From a virus, in the IMG/VR virus record IMGVR_UViG_3300020371_000044, positions 1 through 28,918 of that record: a DNA stretch of 28,918 bases, one strand, 5' to 3'. Shown piece by piece: positions 1-8,158 of this stretch. The position numbers and the translations under genes were made by a program. The notes beneath the pieces are model-generated. The model saw nothing but the letters and a program-made list of their open reading frames with translations, was not told the DNA's origin and searched no databases. Every line of letters begins with the position of its first letter. Position 1 is the first letter of the stretch.

Positions 1-2070
1 ATTGAGATTGATACACCTGCTGTTAGAATGGGTGTAGCGACCGATTTTGAGGGTCTCACGGAGTCTACAACTCCTACCCATTTCGCGTTCGATTACCCTG
101 TATATCTGGAGAATGATTCCGAATATGCGTTGGTAATTGAAACCGATTCAACGGATTATGAACTATGGTCTTCTAAGTTAGGAGAGACTGATCTTTCTAC
201 TAGCACTGTTATCACAACCCAACCATCTCTTGGATCTCTTTATAAGTCTCAAAATACTGAAAACTGGACAGAAGATCTAGATCAAGATCTTAAGTTCACA
301 TTATATCGTGCTGAGTTTGATATTTCAAGACCTTCTGAGTTACTACTCAAGAATGTAAATCTTGGTTATGAACTTCTTGAAATGAATCCAATTCAAACTG
401 ATGCAACTTCCGAGTCTATCGCTACTTCCAAGTTGTTTAAGAATAACAATAGCATTATCAAGATTAACCATAGAGACAACGGATTTGAGGATAGTGGAAA
501 ATCTTATGTCTTCTTCAGAGGCGCTGATGAGACAGGTGCTATTCCATCAGAAACTTTCAATACTAACTTATTCCAAGTTATGAACTCTGGTGTTGATTCT
601 TATAACATCAGAACAATCACTCAGGCGGCAAGCAGTTCAGTTGGTGGTGGACATGTTTATGCCACTTACAATAGAAAGTTTGAAACATTGTATCCACAAG
701 TACATTACTTAACTGTCTCTGGTACAACACTAAACACTTCCGTCAAAACCACTAATATCATTCCTGTTGATTCATCTACAACAAATTACACTTCATATTC
801 ACAAACTGATTTTGAGAAGACATTCTTGAATGAACCACATTATTTTGATAACCAAAAAGTCATCGCATCTGAAATTAATGAAACTCTAAACAGTCTCGCA
901 AGATCTTTGACTTATAAGATGGAGTTGTCTTCTACATCATCTCATTTGTCACCTGTTATTGATCTTTCAAGTGCTTCTGTCAAAACTGTATCAAACAGAA
1001 TTGAAAATGCCGAAGGACAGGAAAACAGATATGGAAGAAGAGAGCAATTGATTGAATTCTATCCTGTGTATTCATTCTCACTCTCTACTTTAACAACTGG
1101 TGTTACTTACCAGAACAACCAAAGCATCAAAGGAAAAACCTCTGCTGCTAATGGTACAATTGCTAAAGTCGATGGTAATCAAATTTGGGTTAAAGTTAAA
1201 ACCAAGCAAGGGTTTAGCATTGGTGAAGAAGTTGAATTAACACAGTATGCCAATACACAATCTGCACCTACTGTTACTATTGGTTCTACACCATCTTTAG
1301 TAACTCCTATCATTAATAGTTCCACTCAATCTGCTGCTGGTGAGTCAATTACTATCGTTGCTCGTAATCCAGTTGAATCTAAGATTCTTGAGACTTATGA
1401 TAATAGAATTACTGGTAAGTCAGTTATCTGGAACAGAACAACCAGAGTATTGACTCTAAGAACTGACATTCAACCAATTAATGATGATTACACTGCTAGA
1501 ATCATTGATAGCAATCTATATGCTAGAGCGAATGAAGTAACAGATCAGATTGCTGATATCTTCCGTGTTGGTGATATTATTTCATATCCAAACCAACCAG
1601 ACGATGAAGCATTCTTTATGGAAGTAGCGAAAGTAGAGTATAGTTCTGGTGTTGATTTCGTTGCTGAAGATACTTCTAAGAATAGTTCTTCTATCGCAAA
1701 GTATGTCACTAAGGAAGTATACATTACAAATCCTGCTACAGCAATTGATGTTCATCTACTTGCTAACGTTAAGAATATCGAGAACATCGAAGTTCTTTAC
1801 AAGTATAAGAGAGCATCAAGTCAAGAAAACTTCGAAGATGCTGAATGGTTCTACTTCAATGATAATGGTCAACCAGATTCACTAGAGATTGCTAGTGCTG
1901 AAAACACCATTTCAAGTATTGTTGAGAAGCAATCAGCGTATCAAGATCTTAAGTATAGCGTATCTGGATTGCCTGAGTTCTCTTCATTCGCAATTAAACT
2001 TGTAATGAAGGGAGTAGATCCAGCATACGTTCCTAAGATCCAAGATATCCGTGCTGTTGCCGCATTCTAA
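1..2070 (+). CDS. Large baseplate/tail structural protein, C-terminal part (5' truncated)
   Basis: The reading frame is open to the left edge: codons IEIDTPAVR precede the first ATG at 28, so that ATG is probably internal and the start lies outside the window. About 689 residues are visible, rich in Ser, Thr, Asn and beta-strand-like segments with no catalytic motif. The early segment YPVYLENDSEYALVI and the ending VPKIQDIRAVAAF resemble, from memory, large virion structural proteins of T4-like cyanophages, where a C-terminal beta-sandwich closes the protein. In the T4 gene order this position corresponds to baseplate wedge and fibre-attachment genes. I infer a baseplate or tail structural role but cannot assign a T4 gene number. 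It ends 9 bases before the next start, consistent with co-transcription. Confidence 0.75.
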   Translation: MEIDTPAVRMGVATDFEGLTESTTPTHFAFDYPVYLENDSEYALVIETDSTDYELWSSKLGETDLSTSTVITTQPSLGSLYKSQNTENWTEDLDQDLKFTLYRAEFDISRPSELLLKNVNLGYELLEMNPIQTDATSESIATSKLFKNNNSIIKINHRDNGFEDSGKSYVFFRGADETGAIPSETFNTNLFQVMNSGVDSYNIRTITQAASSSVGGGHVYATYNRKFETLYPQVHYLTVSGTTLNTSVKTTNIIPVDSSTTNYTSYSQTDFEKTFLNEPHYFDNQKVIASEINETLNSLARSLTYKMELSSTSSHLSPVIDLSSASVKTVSNRIENAEGQENRYGRREQLIEFYPVYSFSLSTLTTGVTYQNNQSIKGKTSAANGTIAKVDGNQIWVKVKTKQGFSIGEEVELTQYANTQSAPTVTIGSTPSLVTPIINSSTQSAAGESITIVARNPVESKILETYDNRITGKSVIWNRTTRVLTLRTDIQPINDDYTARIIDSNLYARANEVTDQIADIFRVGDIISYPNQPDDEAFFMEVAKVEYSSGVDFVAEDTSKNSSSIAKYVTKEVYITNPATAIDVHLLANVKNIENIEVLYKYKRASSQENFEDAEWFYFNDNGQPDSLEIASAENTISSIVEKQSAYQDLKYSVSGLPEFSSFAIKLVMKGVDPAYVPKIQDIRAVAAF

Positions 2071-2079
2071 TTTCCGCGC

Positions 2080-2286
2080 ATGAGTTACATTAAAGTTGAA
2101 GGGCATGATGGTCTCGTTAGGGACGAGACCACAGGTGCCATCTTGAATCACGATAGTTCTGCTATTGAAGCAAGGCGTAAATTGAAGCATCTTAATTCCG
2201 CGTTGGAAGACATAAATATGTTGAAGGATGAAATCTCTGAAATTAAATCCCTACTTAGAGAGTTAGTAAAAAATGCCAGCAATTAA
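2080..2286 (+). CDS. Small coiled-coil protein, unknown function
   Basis: A 68-residue charged protein. The N-terminal part (MSYIKVEGHDGLVRDETTGA) looks like a short beta-hairpin. From about residue 29 to the end there is a heptad-like amphipathic helix with Leu/Ile spacing (LKHLNSALEDINMLKDEI and onward), predicting a coiled coil. Similar short proteins sit between structural genes in T4-like cyanophages, but I know of no assigned function. Its end overlaps the next gene by 14 bases (start at 2273), so the two are probably translationally coupled. A trimerising or chaperone role for the giant fibre downstream is possible and unproven. Confidence 0.75.
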   Translation: MSYIKVEGHDGLVRDETTGAILNHDSSAIEARRKLKHLNSALEDINMLKDEISEIKSLLRELVKNASN

Positions 2287-5200
2287 CGTCGCAAGAACAG
2301 ACACCTTTGAGACACAAAGGGTAAAAATTAATGAGATTGGAACTCAAGTATTTGCTATTACCCAAGGTGGTAGCGATCTTGCTACTGGTAACCTAAAATT
2401 GGGAGATGGCATTAGAACTGCTCCATCTCTAGCATTTACCTCTGATAATACTCTCGGTATTTACAAATCTGGAGAAAGTCAATTTGGATTTGTTGCATCT
2501 GGAAGAAAATTAGTTGATATTCAGTTAGAATCTAGTTTCTTTTATAAAGATGTTGTTGTACAAAAAAATCAGTTATTCACTGATGGAACTTCATTTTCTA
2601 GTGGTGGTTCTGGTTATGACCCAGGCGATTATAGCCAGATTTTACTTTCTGGTGGAACTGGCGGTGGTGCGTTAGCTACAATTAAAGTAGAAGAATATGT
2701 TGGTTCAGTTACAAATAGTGGAGTAAATTATAATCAAGGATCATTTTCAGATATTTTACTGATTGGAGGATCGGGAACTGGTGCTAGAGTTGAATTTACA
2801 ATTGCTGGGATAGAGGGAAATATTACTGCTGGATCTGGATATATTCCTGGTAATTACACTGGTGTATCTTTAACGGGTGGATCTGGTACTGGAGCTATAG
2901 CAGATATAACTATTACTGGGAATGTCGTTACTAGCGGATCTATTACAAATCCTGGATCTGGATATTCTAATGGAACATTTCAAGGTGTTTCCGTTGTAAA
3001 TGATCCAATTCAAACTTTTGTTTTAACGACAACTGCAAATCCTGGAACTCCGCCACCAAATAACGTATACCAAGTAGATGGAAATACTCAGCAGGTACTG
3101 AATTTTGTCATAGGAAATACATATAGATTTGATACTTCAGATCCTAGTTTAGTTGGTCATCCTCTTGGAATTGTAGACTCATCGGATCAACCATTGGGGT
3201 CTGAATTTGTTTATATTCAAAAAGGACCATTTGGACAAGTTGGATCTTTTGTTGATATTGTAATTAAACCAACAGCACAAGTACAAACTGCAAAGTATGT
3301 TTGTTTCAACCATGCTGGCATGGGTGCTAACATAAACATTATTTCTGGTACTGCTGGTCAATATGGTCATAACCTCAATGCTAACATTCAAGTAGACTTA
3401 GCTGGTCAAGTTTCAGACTTTGAAATTGTAGATTCTGGTGATGGATATCAAGTAGGTGATGTTCTTACTGCTTTTGTTGGAGATGTTGGTTCCACTGGAT
3501 CTGGATTTGAGTTTACAATTTCACAAATTAATTATCAAGGTCAAATCACAAATGTCCAAATTACAGATAATGGACAGAATTATATTCTTGGAGACACATT
3601 ATCTGCATTAAATACTGACTTATCTCCATATGGACAAGCAATCGGATCTTCTTTTTCGTATGAAATTACTTCAGAAGTAGGAAAAATAACTGAAGTTGAA
3701 TTTGCTTCTAAGGGATCTAATTATCAAACTGGGGATACATTAGCATTACCTCAACAACAAACAAATATCTCAACAACACTTCCTGGTGAAGTTACTGGAG
3801 TATCGACTACACTAAGCACAGCAACAGCACAAATAACAGTTGCTTCTACTACTGGAATTATCCAGGGAATGAATGTAATTAATAGTGGTTCTGATGTTGG
3901 AAACCTAGCACAAAACACAACTGTTTCGTCTGTTGATAGTGCAACACAAATTACACTGTCAGCAAATCCAACAATTGATGGTGCTGCTTCTCTAACATTT
4001 AGATCTCCTTCTTTAGATACAATTCAAGTAACTTCAACATCAAATATTATTATTGGTTCTACGATAGAAGTTACTTCTGGATCAGGTCAACTTAGTTCTG
4101 GAACTACAATTAATGATGTAATTGATTCAACAACTCTTAGAATTTCTGCAACTCCAGATCTAGCGGGATCAGCAGTTGTTACTATTATTCCACCATATGG
4201 AAATCCAACAACAGACTTTGAATATACTGTTGGAGATCTTGGAGTAGTAACAGAATATTCTATTACTGATGGTGGAAATGGTTACTCACTGCAAGATTCA
4301 CTTTCTGTAAATCCAACTGACCTAACACAACAGATAGTATATACTGTTGTCAATAGACAAATTGGAAAAATTGACTTTACTTCAACTTATAATTCTTCCG
4401 AATTTTCCTTATCCGATACCCTAAAGAAAAAAGATGGGGAAGTTCAAAATATTACACAAGTTTCATATCCATTAGTATCTCCAACTACAATTAGTGGTCT
4501 TACAACCACATTATCTGATGCAACTGCTGTTATCACGGTATCCAGTACAACTGGAATAGTTGCAGGAATGTTAGTTACTCAAGGCGGAGGGGATGTTGGT
4601 GTATTATCACAAGGTACAACAGTTCTTAGCGTAGATAGTGCTACTCAGATCACACTTTCTGCAGTTCCTAGTGTTGCTGGATCCGCAACTCTGGATTTCA
4701 CCACAGATGAAACTGGAGTTTATGTTGGTGTTGCTAGCACAACTTCTGGAAATGGTGTTGGAGCAACATTTGATGTACAAAGAAATTCTTTGGGTTTAGT
4801 CACCAGCGTAGCAATAAATTCTGCTGGATTTTTCTATGAAGGTGGAGATACAATAACCATTAGTGGATCTCTAATTGGAGGATCTTCTCCAACACATGAT
4901 TTAGAAATTGAAGTTGGTTCTGTAACTTTCGAACAACCAAGGGAAATTTACAAAATTGTTTTAGATGGTTCTGATATTGATTATCTAATTTTAGATCCCT
5001 CTGGATATTCTGATGGGGATGTACTAGTAAAATCTGGAACAACATCTCCAGAATACACAATCAATTCAATTACAGCAGAAGCAAATAGATTTTTCATCGA
5101 TACTGGTTCTGGATATGAGATTGAACCAAATATAACATTATATTCTGGTAACATTTATAATTTCGATTATTCAGATTCCACAAATACTGGTCATATTTTC

Positions 5201-7600
5201 AGTCTCAGTCGATATAGAGATGGTGTTTGGTATCCAAGTTTCTATGAGAATGTATCTACTACTTTAGATATATCATCCAAAACTATTACTATTGCCGATA
5301 CAACTGGAATATATCCAGGAATGACTGTAAATGTTTCATCTGGTGATGGAGCACTAGTTGCAGGCACCACAGTAGAATCAGTAGATAATTCAACCACACT
5401 TACATTATCAAGATTTCCTCTAACTTCTGGAACAGCATTATTAACAATTAGTGGTGTTGAATATACAGAAGGTGTTACTAGATCTGCTGGTTCTCTTGTT
5501 ATTAAAGTTACCGATCTAACTCCAACATTATACTACTATTGTGCTTCTCCAGCAGATGTTCATCAAAATGAAGGTGGATATGATAATGAAGAGGTACAGA
5601 TTACCATAGATCTTAACAATCCAAAAGTTTTTGGAAGTGGATTGGAAATTATTGTTGCCGATCTGACGACCACGAATGTAATTACTGCAGATGTAGATAC
5701 AGGAGATCTAACATCAATAACTGTTGCATCACAAACGGCTACATTTGGAAATGCTACTATCTCAAATAATTTGACATGTCCATTGATTACTGGACAAAAT
5801 GCAATATTTACTGGAATAACCTCAACTGGATTGACGGTATCTTCACCATCAACAACCATAAATGGCAATATTGCTGTTGGATCTACTATTACTGTCGATT
5901 CTACAACTGGCAATATTACAAGTTCTGGTGTTATAAAGTCAACATCAGCATTCAATTCTAATGATTATTTGAATATTCAAAACAATAATATTTCCTCAAC
6001 ATCTGGAAATGATATTGTTCTAACACCTTCCCCAAATAGAGTAGCAAAAGTAAACTCGACATCTGCTTTAATCATTCCTGCTGGAGATTCTTCTGCAAGA
6101 CCATCTGCTGGAGTTGTTGCCAACGGTGCTATTCGTTTCAATACCGATAGTGGTCAGTATGAAGGTTATAACGCTTCTACTACTTCATGGTCGTCTCTTG
6201 GAGGTGTACGAGACCTTGATGGTAATACTTACATCGCAGCAGAAGCTTCTGTTGGAGCAAATGACAACACCTTATACTTCTTCAATGATGGTAACAATAC
6301 GGTAAGTGTTACTCCAAACTACTTACAGTTTGTTAATGTCAAAAAGATTCGTTCTATCAACACGACTGCACCAGCATATACAGAGTATGCTACAAATACT
6401 CAGGTTACAATTGGTGATTATTTAAAATATAGAAATAACATTTATGAGGTAACCCAAACTGGTCAAACAGGAACCTCTGGTAACGAACCTACTCACACCA
6501 GCGGAGCAGCATCAAATGGAACTGCCGAACTAACTTGGTATTCTACAGCAGTTGCTCCAATTACATTTGAAGAAACTGACGAGGTTAGAATTGATCCTCT
6601 TGGATTTACGGATCTGGTTGTCAATGCTGAACTAAGATTTAGTAACAATGTAATTTCTACAGATCTCAATGATCTTATTGTTAGACCAAACACTGGTAAA
6701 AAAGTAACTATTGATACTAACACATCTCTAGTCTTGCCAGTAGGTGATACGAACCAAAGAGGTGTTGCTGCTCAAGGTTCTGTTCGTTTCAATACCACCA
6801 ACTCTACTTATGAGGGTTATGACGGAACGAACTGGGGATCTCTTGGTGGAGTAAAAGACGTTGACCAAAATACTTACATCATTCCAGAACTTTCCGCTGG
6901 ATCCGATGAAAATATTTTGTACTTCTATAATAATGGTACAAACACAATGCGTCTTTCTGAAAGCGCATTAGACTTTACCAATATTGATAGTATCACCAGT
7001 CAAAATAATAATCTAGACATTGAAGCACAAACTGTTACATTCAATAGTCTTTCTGCTACTATTGATACATCAGGAACTTCAACATTTATCCATACAACAA
7101 AGGATAACTTAGATCTTGGTTTGGCAGTTGGTATTAATGTCGATCCTTTACTGAGACTAGATACTAATGGCGATATCTATGTTAACAAAGCGTTTGGAAC
7201 AGGATCATTTGATGGACTAAAACTCATCAATAGTTCTTTTGATTCTTTTGAACTCCTTGATCTTAGAATTGACACTCAAGATATTCAACTTATCAAGGGT
7301 GGAACCAATGCTGGTGCAGCAGTTCTTTATGATCCAACATCTGATACTGGTTCTAGAGTAACAGTTTCTGTTCACAATCAGACGACTGGTGACAAGGAAA
7401 TGATTGAGTATCATGTTACCGATAAAGGAAGTGATATTTTCCACACCGATATTAGTAACCTGAACACTGGAGTAAATCAAGTGACTTCAGTATTTGACTT
7501 TGACGCTCAAAACAAAGTAAGAGTTACATTTACACTTACAGATTTGACCATTGGTGATGTTGTAAATATTACAGTAGTAACAAACACATTCAAGAAGTAA
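2273..7600 (+). CDS. Giant modular tail-fibre protein (1775 aa) with cupredoxin-like domain
   Basis: A fibre-like protein rich in Gly, Ser, Thr and Asn. The conserved-looking start is MPAINVARTDTFETQRVKIN. Residues about 105-240 carry GSGY...GGSGTGA beta repeats. Residues about 266-360 form a cupredoxin-like domain with His296, Cys344, His347 and Met350, the ligand set of a type-1 copper site. Residues about 509-1061 contain four copies of a TT(L/A)...I.V..TTGI..GM...V.S repeat, and a second, degenerate cupredoxin-like segment spans about 965-1105. Residues about 1276-1325 and 1496-1540 are two RP/QR...G.(I/V)RFNT...EGY...W.SLGGV..D.NTYI modules about 220 residues apart, separated by a TGTSGNEPTHTSG module. 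No signal peptide or catalytic motif is visible. I infer a long virion fibre; copper binding is a prediction. It ends one base before the next ATG. Confidence 0.85.
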   Translation: MPAINVARTDTFETQRVKINEIGTQVFAITQGGSDLATGNLKLGDGIRTAPSLAFTSDNTLGIYKSGESQFGFVASGRKLVDIQLESSFFYKDVVVQKNQLFTDGTSFSSGGSGYDPGDYSQILLSGGTGGGALATIKVEEYVGSVTNSGVNYNQGSFSDILLIGGSGTGARVEFTIAGIEGNITAGSGYIPGNYTGVSLTGGSGTGAIADITITGNVVTSGSITNPGSGYSNGTFQGVSVVNDPIQTFVLTTTANPGTPPPNNVYQVDGNTQQVLNFVIGNTYRFDTSDPSLVGHPLGIVDSSDQPLGSEFVYIQKGPFGQVGSFVDIVIKPTAQVQTAKYVCFNHAGMGANINIISGTAGQYGHNLNANIQVDLAGQVSDFEIVDSGDGYQVGDVLTAFVGDVGSTGSGFEFTISQINYQGQITNVQITDNGQNYILGDTLSALNTDLSPYGQAIGSSFSYEITSEVGKITEVEFASKGSNYQTGDTLALPQQQTNISTTLPGEVTGVSTTLSTATAQITVASTTGIIQGMNVINSGSDVGNLAQNTTVSSVDSATQITLSANPTIDGAASLTFRSPSLDTIQVTSTSNIIIGSTIEVTSGSGQLSSGTTINDVIDSTTLRISATPDLAGSAVVTIIPPYGNPTTDFEYTVGDLGVVTEYSITDGGNGYSLQDSLSVNPTDLTQQIVYTVVNRQIGKIDFTSTYNSSEFSLSDTLKKKDGEVQNITQVSYPLVSPTTISGLTTTLSDATAVITVSSTTGIVAGMLVTQGGGDVGVLSQGTTVLSVDSATQITLSAVPSVAGSATLDFTTDETGVYVGVASTTSGNGVGATFDVQRNSLGLVTSVAINSAGFFYEGGDTITISGSLIGGSSPTHDLEIEVGSVTFEQPREIYKIVLDGSDIDYLILDPSGYSDGDVLVKSGTTSPEYTINSITAEANRFFIDTGSGYEIEPNITLYSGNIYNFDYSDSTNTGHIFSLSRYRDGVWYPSFYENVSTTLDISSKTITIADTTGIYPGMTVNVSSGDGALVAGTTVESVDNSTTLTLSRFPLTSGTALLTISGVEYTEGVTRSAGSLVIKVTDLTPTLYYYCASPADVHQNEGGYDNEEVQITIDLNNPKVFGSGLEIIVADLTTTNVITADVDTGDLTSITVASQTATFGNATISNNLTCPLITGQNAIFTGITSTGLTVSSPSTTINGNIAVGSTITVDSTTGNITSSGVIKSTSAFNSNDYLNIQNNNISSTSGNDIVLTPSPNRVAKVNSTSALIIPAGDSSARPSAGVVANGAIRFNTDSGQYEGYNASTTSWSSLGGVRDLDGNTYIAAEASVGANDNTLYFFNDGNNTVSVTPNYLQFVNVKKIRSINTTAPAYTEYATNTQVTIGDYLKYRNNIYEVTQTGQTGTSGNEPTHTSGAASNGTAELTWYSTAVAPITFEETDEVRIDPLGFTDLVVNAELRFSNNVISTDLNDLIVRPNTGKKVTIDTNTSLVLPVGDTNQRGVAAQGSVRFNTTNSTYEGYDGTNWGSLGGVKDVDQNTYIIPELSAGSDENILYFYNNGTNTMRLSESALDFTNIDSITSQNNNLDIEAQTVTFNSLSATIDTSGTSTFIHTTKDNLDLGLAVGINVDPLLRLDTNGDIYVNKAFGTGSFDGLKLINSSFDSFELLDLRIDTQDIQLIKGGTNAGAAVLYDPTSDTGSRVTVSVHNQTTGDKEMIEYHVTDKGSDIFHTDISNLNTGVNQVTSVFDFDAQNKVRVTFTLTDLTIGDVVNITVVTNTFKK
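3797..5455 (+). repeat. TTG-I repeats in the 1775-residue fibre
   Basis: Four copies, at residues about 509-578, 581-640, 740-810 and 994-1061, of a 60-70-residue unit. The common core is I.V.(S/D)TTGI..GM followed by TTV.SVD.(A/S)T..TLS..P and a final strand. Copies 1 and 3 are closest (SVDSATQITLSA in both). They are probably beta-sandwich spacers lengthening the fibre. Copy 2 is the most diverged. Confidence 0.75.
6098..6897 (+). repeat. Tandem RFNT-SLGGV modules in the 1775-residue fibre
   Basis: Two copies start at residues 1276 and 1496, 220 residues apart. Each reads (RP/QR)...G.(I/V)RFNT....YEGY......W.SLGGV.D.D.NTYI. They are relatives of the N-terminal anchors of the short fibres. 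Confidence 0.7.
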
Positions 7601-7601
7601 A

Positions 7602-8108
7602 ATGGCAGTAAATCTAAGAACTTACGATTCAGTTGGCGGATTTTCTGTCAACAACACAACTCTCGTCAATGATCTCAAAGACGTTAAGAACGTAAATAGT
7701 TTAGAAGTAAAGAATAGTTTTTTCTCTGATGCTTCCGCAACAAAGTATATTTTAAGAGGAACAAATACCGCTATTCTTTCTTCCAATGATACGGGAGAAC
7801 AGATTATTCTTCCATCATCCACACTCAGTTTTATCACCAGTCATATTGTTGGTGTTAATGCTAGCGGCGGTGGTAGTTTATCTTTGAAAATTGAAAGTGC
7901 TGTAACAACTTCATCCGCTGGAGATGTTCAGGTTTTGTCATCAATGACTACGATTATTAATGATACAATCCCAACAGGTGAAACATGGGATGCTGTAACA
8001 TATGATAGCGGAGCAGCAAATAGGTTTAGTTATTCTACCACAAGAGCTGGAACTACAGTAGAAATTAACTGGGTGGCATCAGTAGAGGTAGTCACTGTTT
8101 CTTGGTGA
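7602..8108 (+). CDS. Small virion structural protein, unknown (168 aa)
   Basis: The start ATG lies one base after the stop of the giant fibre gene, with AAGAAG just upstream as a possible ribosome-binding site, so the two genes are likely co-translated. The protein is Ser/Thr/Asn-rich and beta-like. The N-terminus MAVNLRTYDSVGGFSVNNTTL resembles, in style, the anchor segments of neighbouring fibres (compare MSILSVHDIQGFSAYNNT at 16415). The C-terminal half (TIPTGETWDAVTYDSG to the end, with TRAGTTVEINWVASVE) has the alternating pattern of a small beta-sandwich. No enzymatic motif is seen. It is probably a small fibre, a fibre tip or an adaptor; I do not recognise a named family. Confidence 0.75.
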   Translation: MAVNLRTYDSVGGFSVNNTTLVNDLKDVKNVNSLEVKNSFFSDASATKYILRGTNTAILSSNDTGEQIILPSSTLSFITSHIVGVNASGGGSLSLKIESAVTTSSAGDVQVLSSMTTIINDTIPTGETWDAVTYDSGAANRFSYSTTRAGTTVEINWVASVEVVTVSW

Positions 8109-8113
8109 TATAA

Positions 8114-8120
8114 CTAAATA
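8114..8120 (+). promoter_or_regulatory. Putative T4-type late promoter box (CTAAATA)
   Basis: CTAAATA sits in the only gap (8109-8158) between the 168-residue gene and the 2751-residue fibre gene. It matches the core of the T4 late promoter (TATAAATA) as used in T4-like cyanophages, which depends on the phage sigma factor gp55 and the sliding clamp gp45. The start would fall roughly 6-13 bases downstream. Assignment rests on motif and position only. Confidence 0.6.
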
Positions 8121-8142
8121 GATAAAGGTTATAAACTAAGGC

Positions 8143-8147
8143 GGGAG
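8143..8147 (+). promoter_or_regulatory. Ribosome-binding site for the giant fibre gene
   Basis: GGGAG within GGCGGGAGCACC lies 11 bases before the ATG at 8159. It is one of the clearest Shine-Dalgarno-like sites in a window where most genes have weak ones, and it supports this start. Confidence 0.5.
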
Positions 8148-8158
8148 CACCTAGTACA

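Noticed and set aside
1-27. ATG at 28 as the true start of the first gene
   Set aside because: The frame continues open to base 1 with no ribosome-binding site before 28, so the gene almost certainly begins outside the window.
5563-5955. 130-codon minus-strand open frame
   Set aside because: It lies antisense to the repeat-rich 1775-residue fibre, has Val/Ile-rich low-complexity sequence and no ribosome-binding site. All supported genes are on the plus strand.
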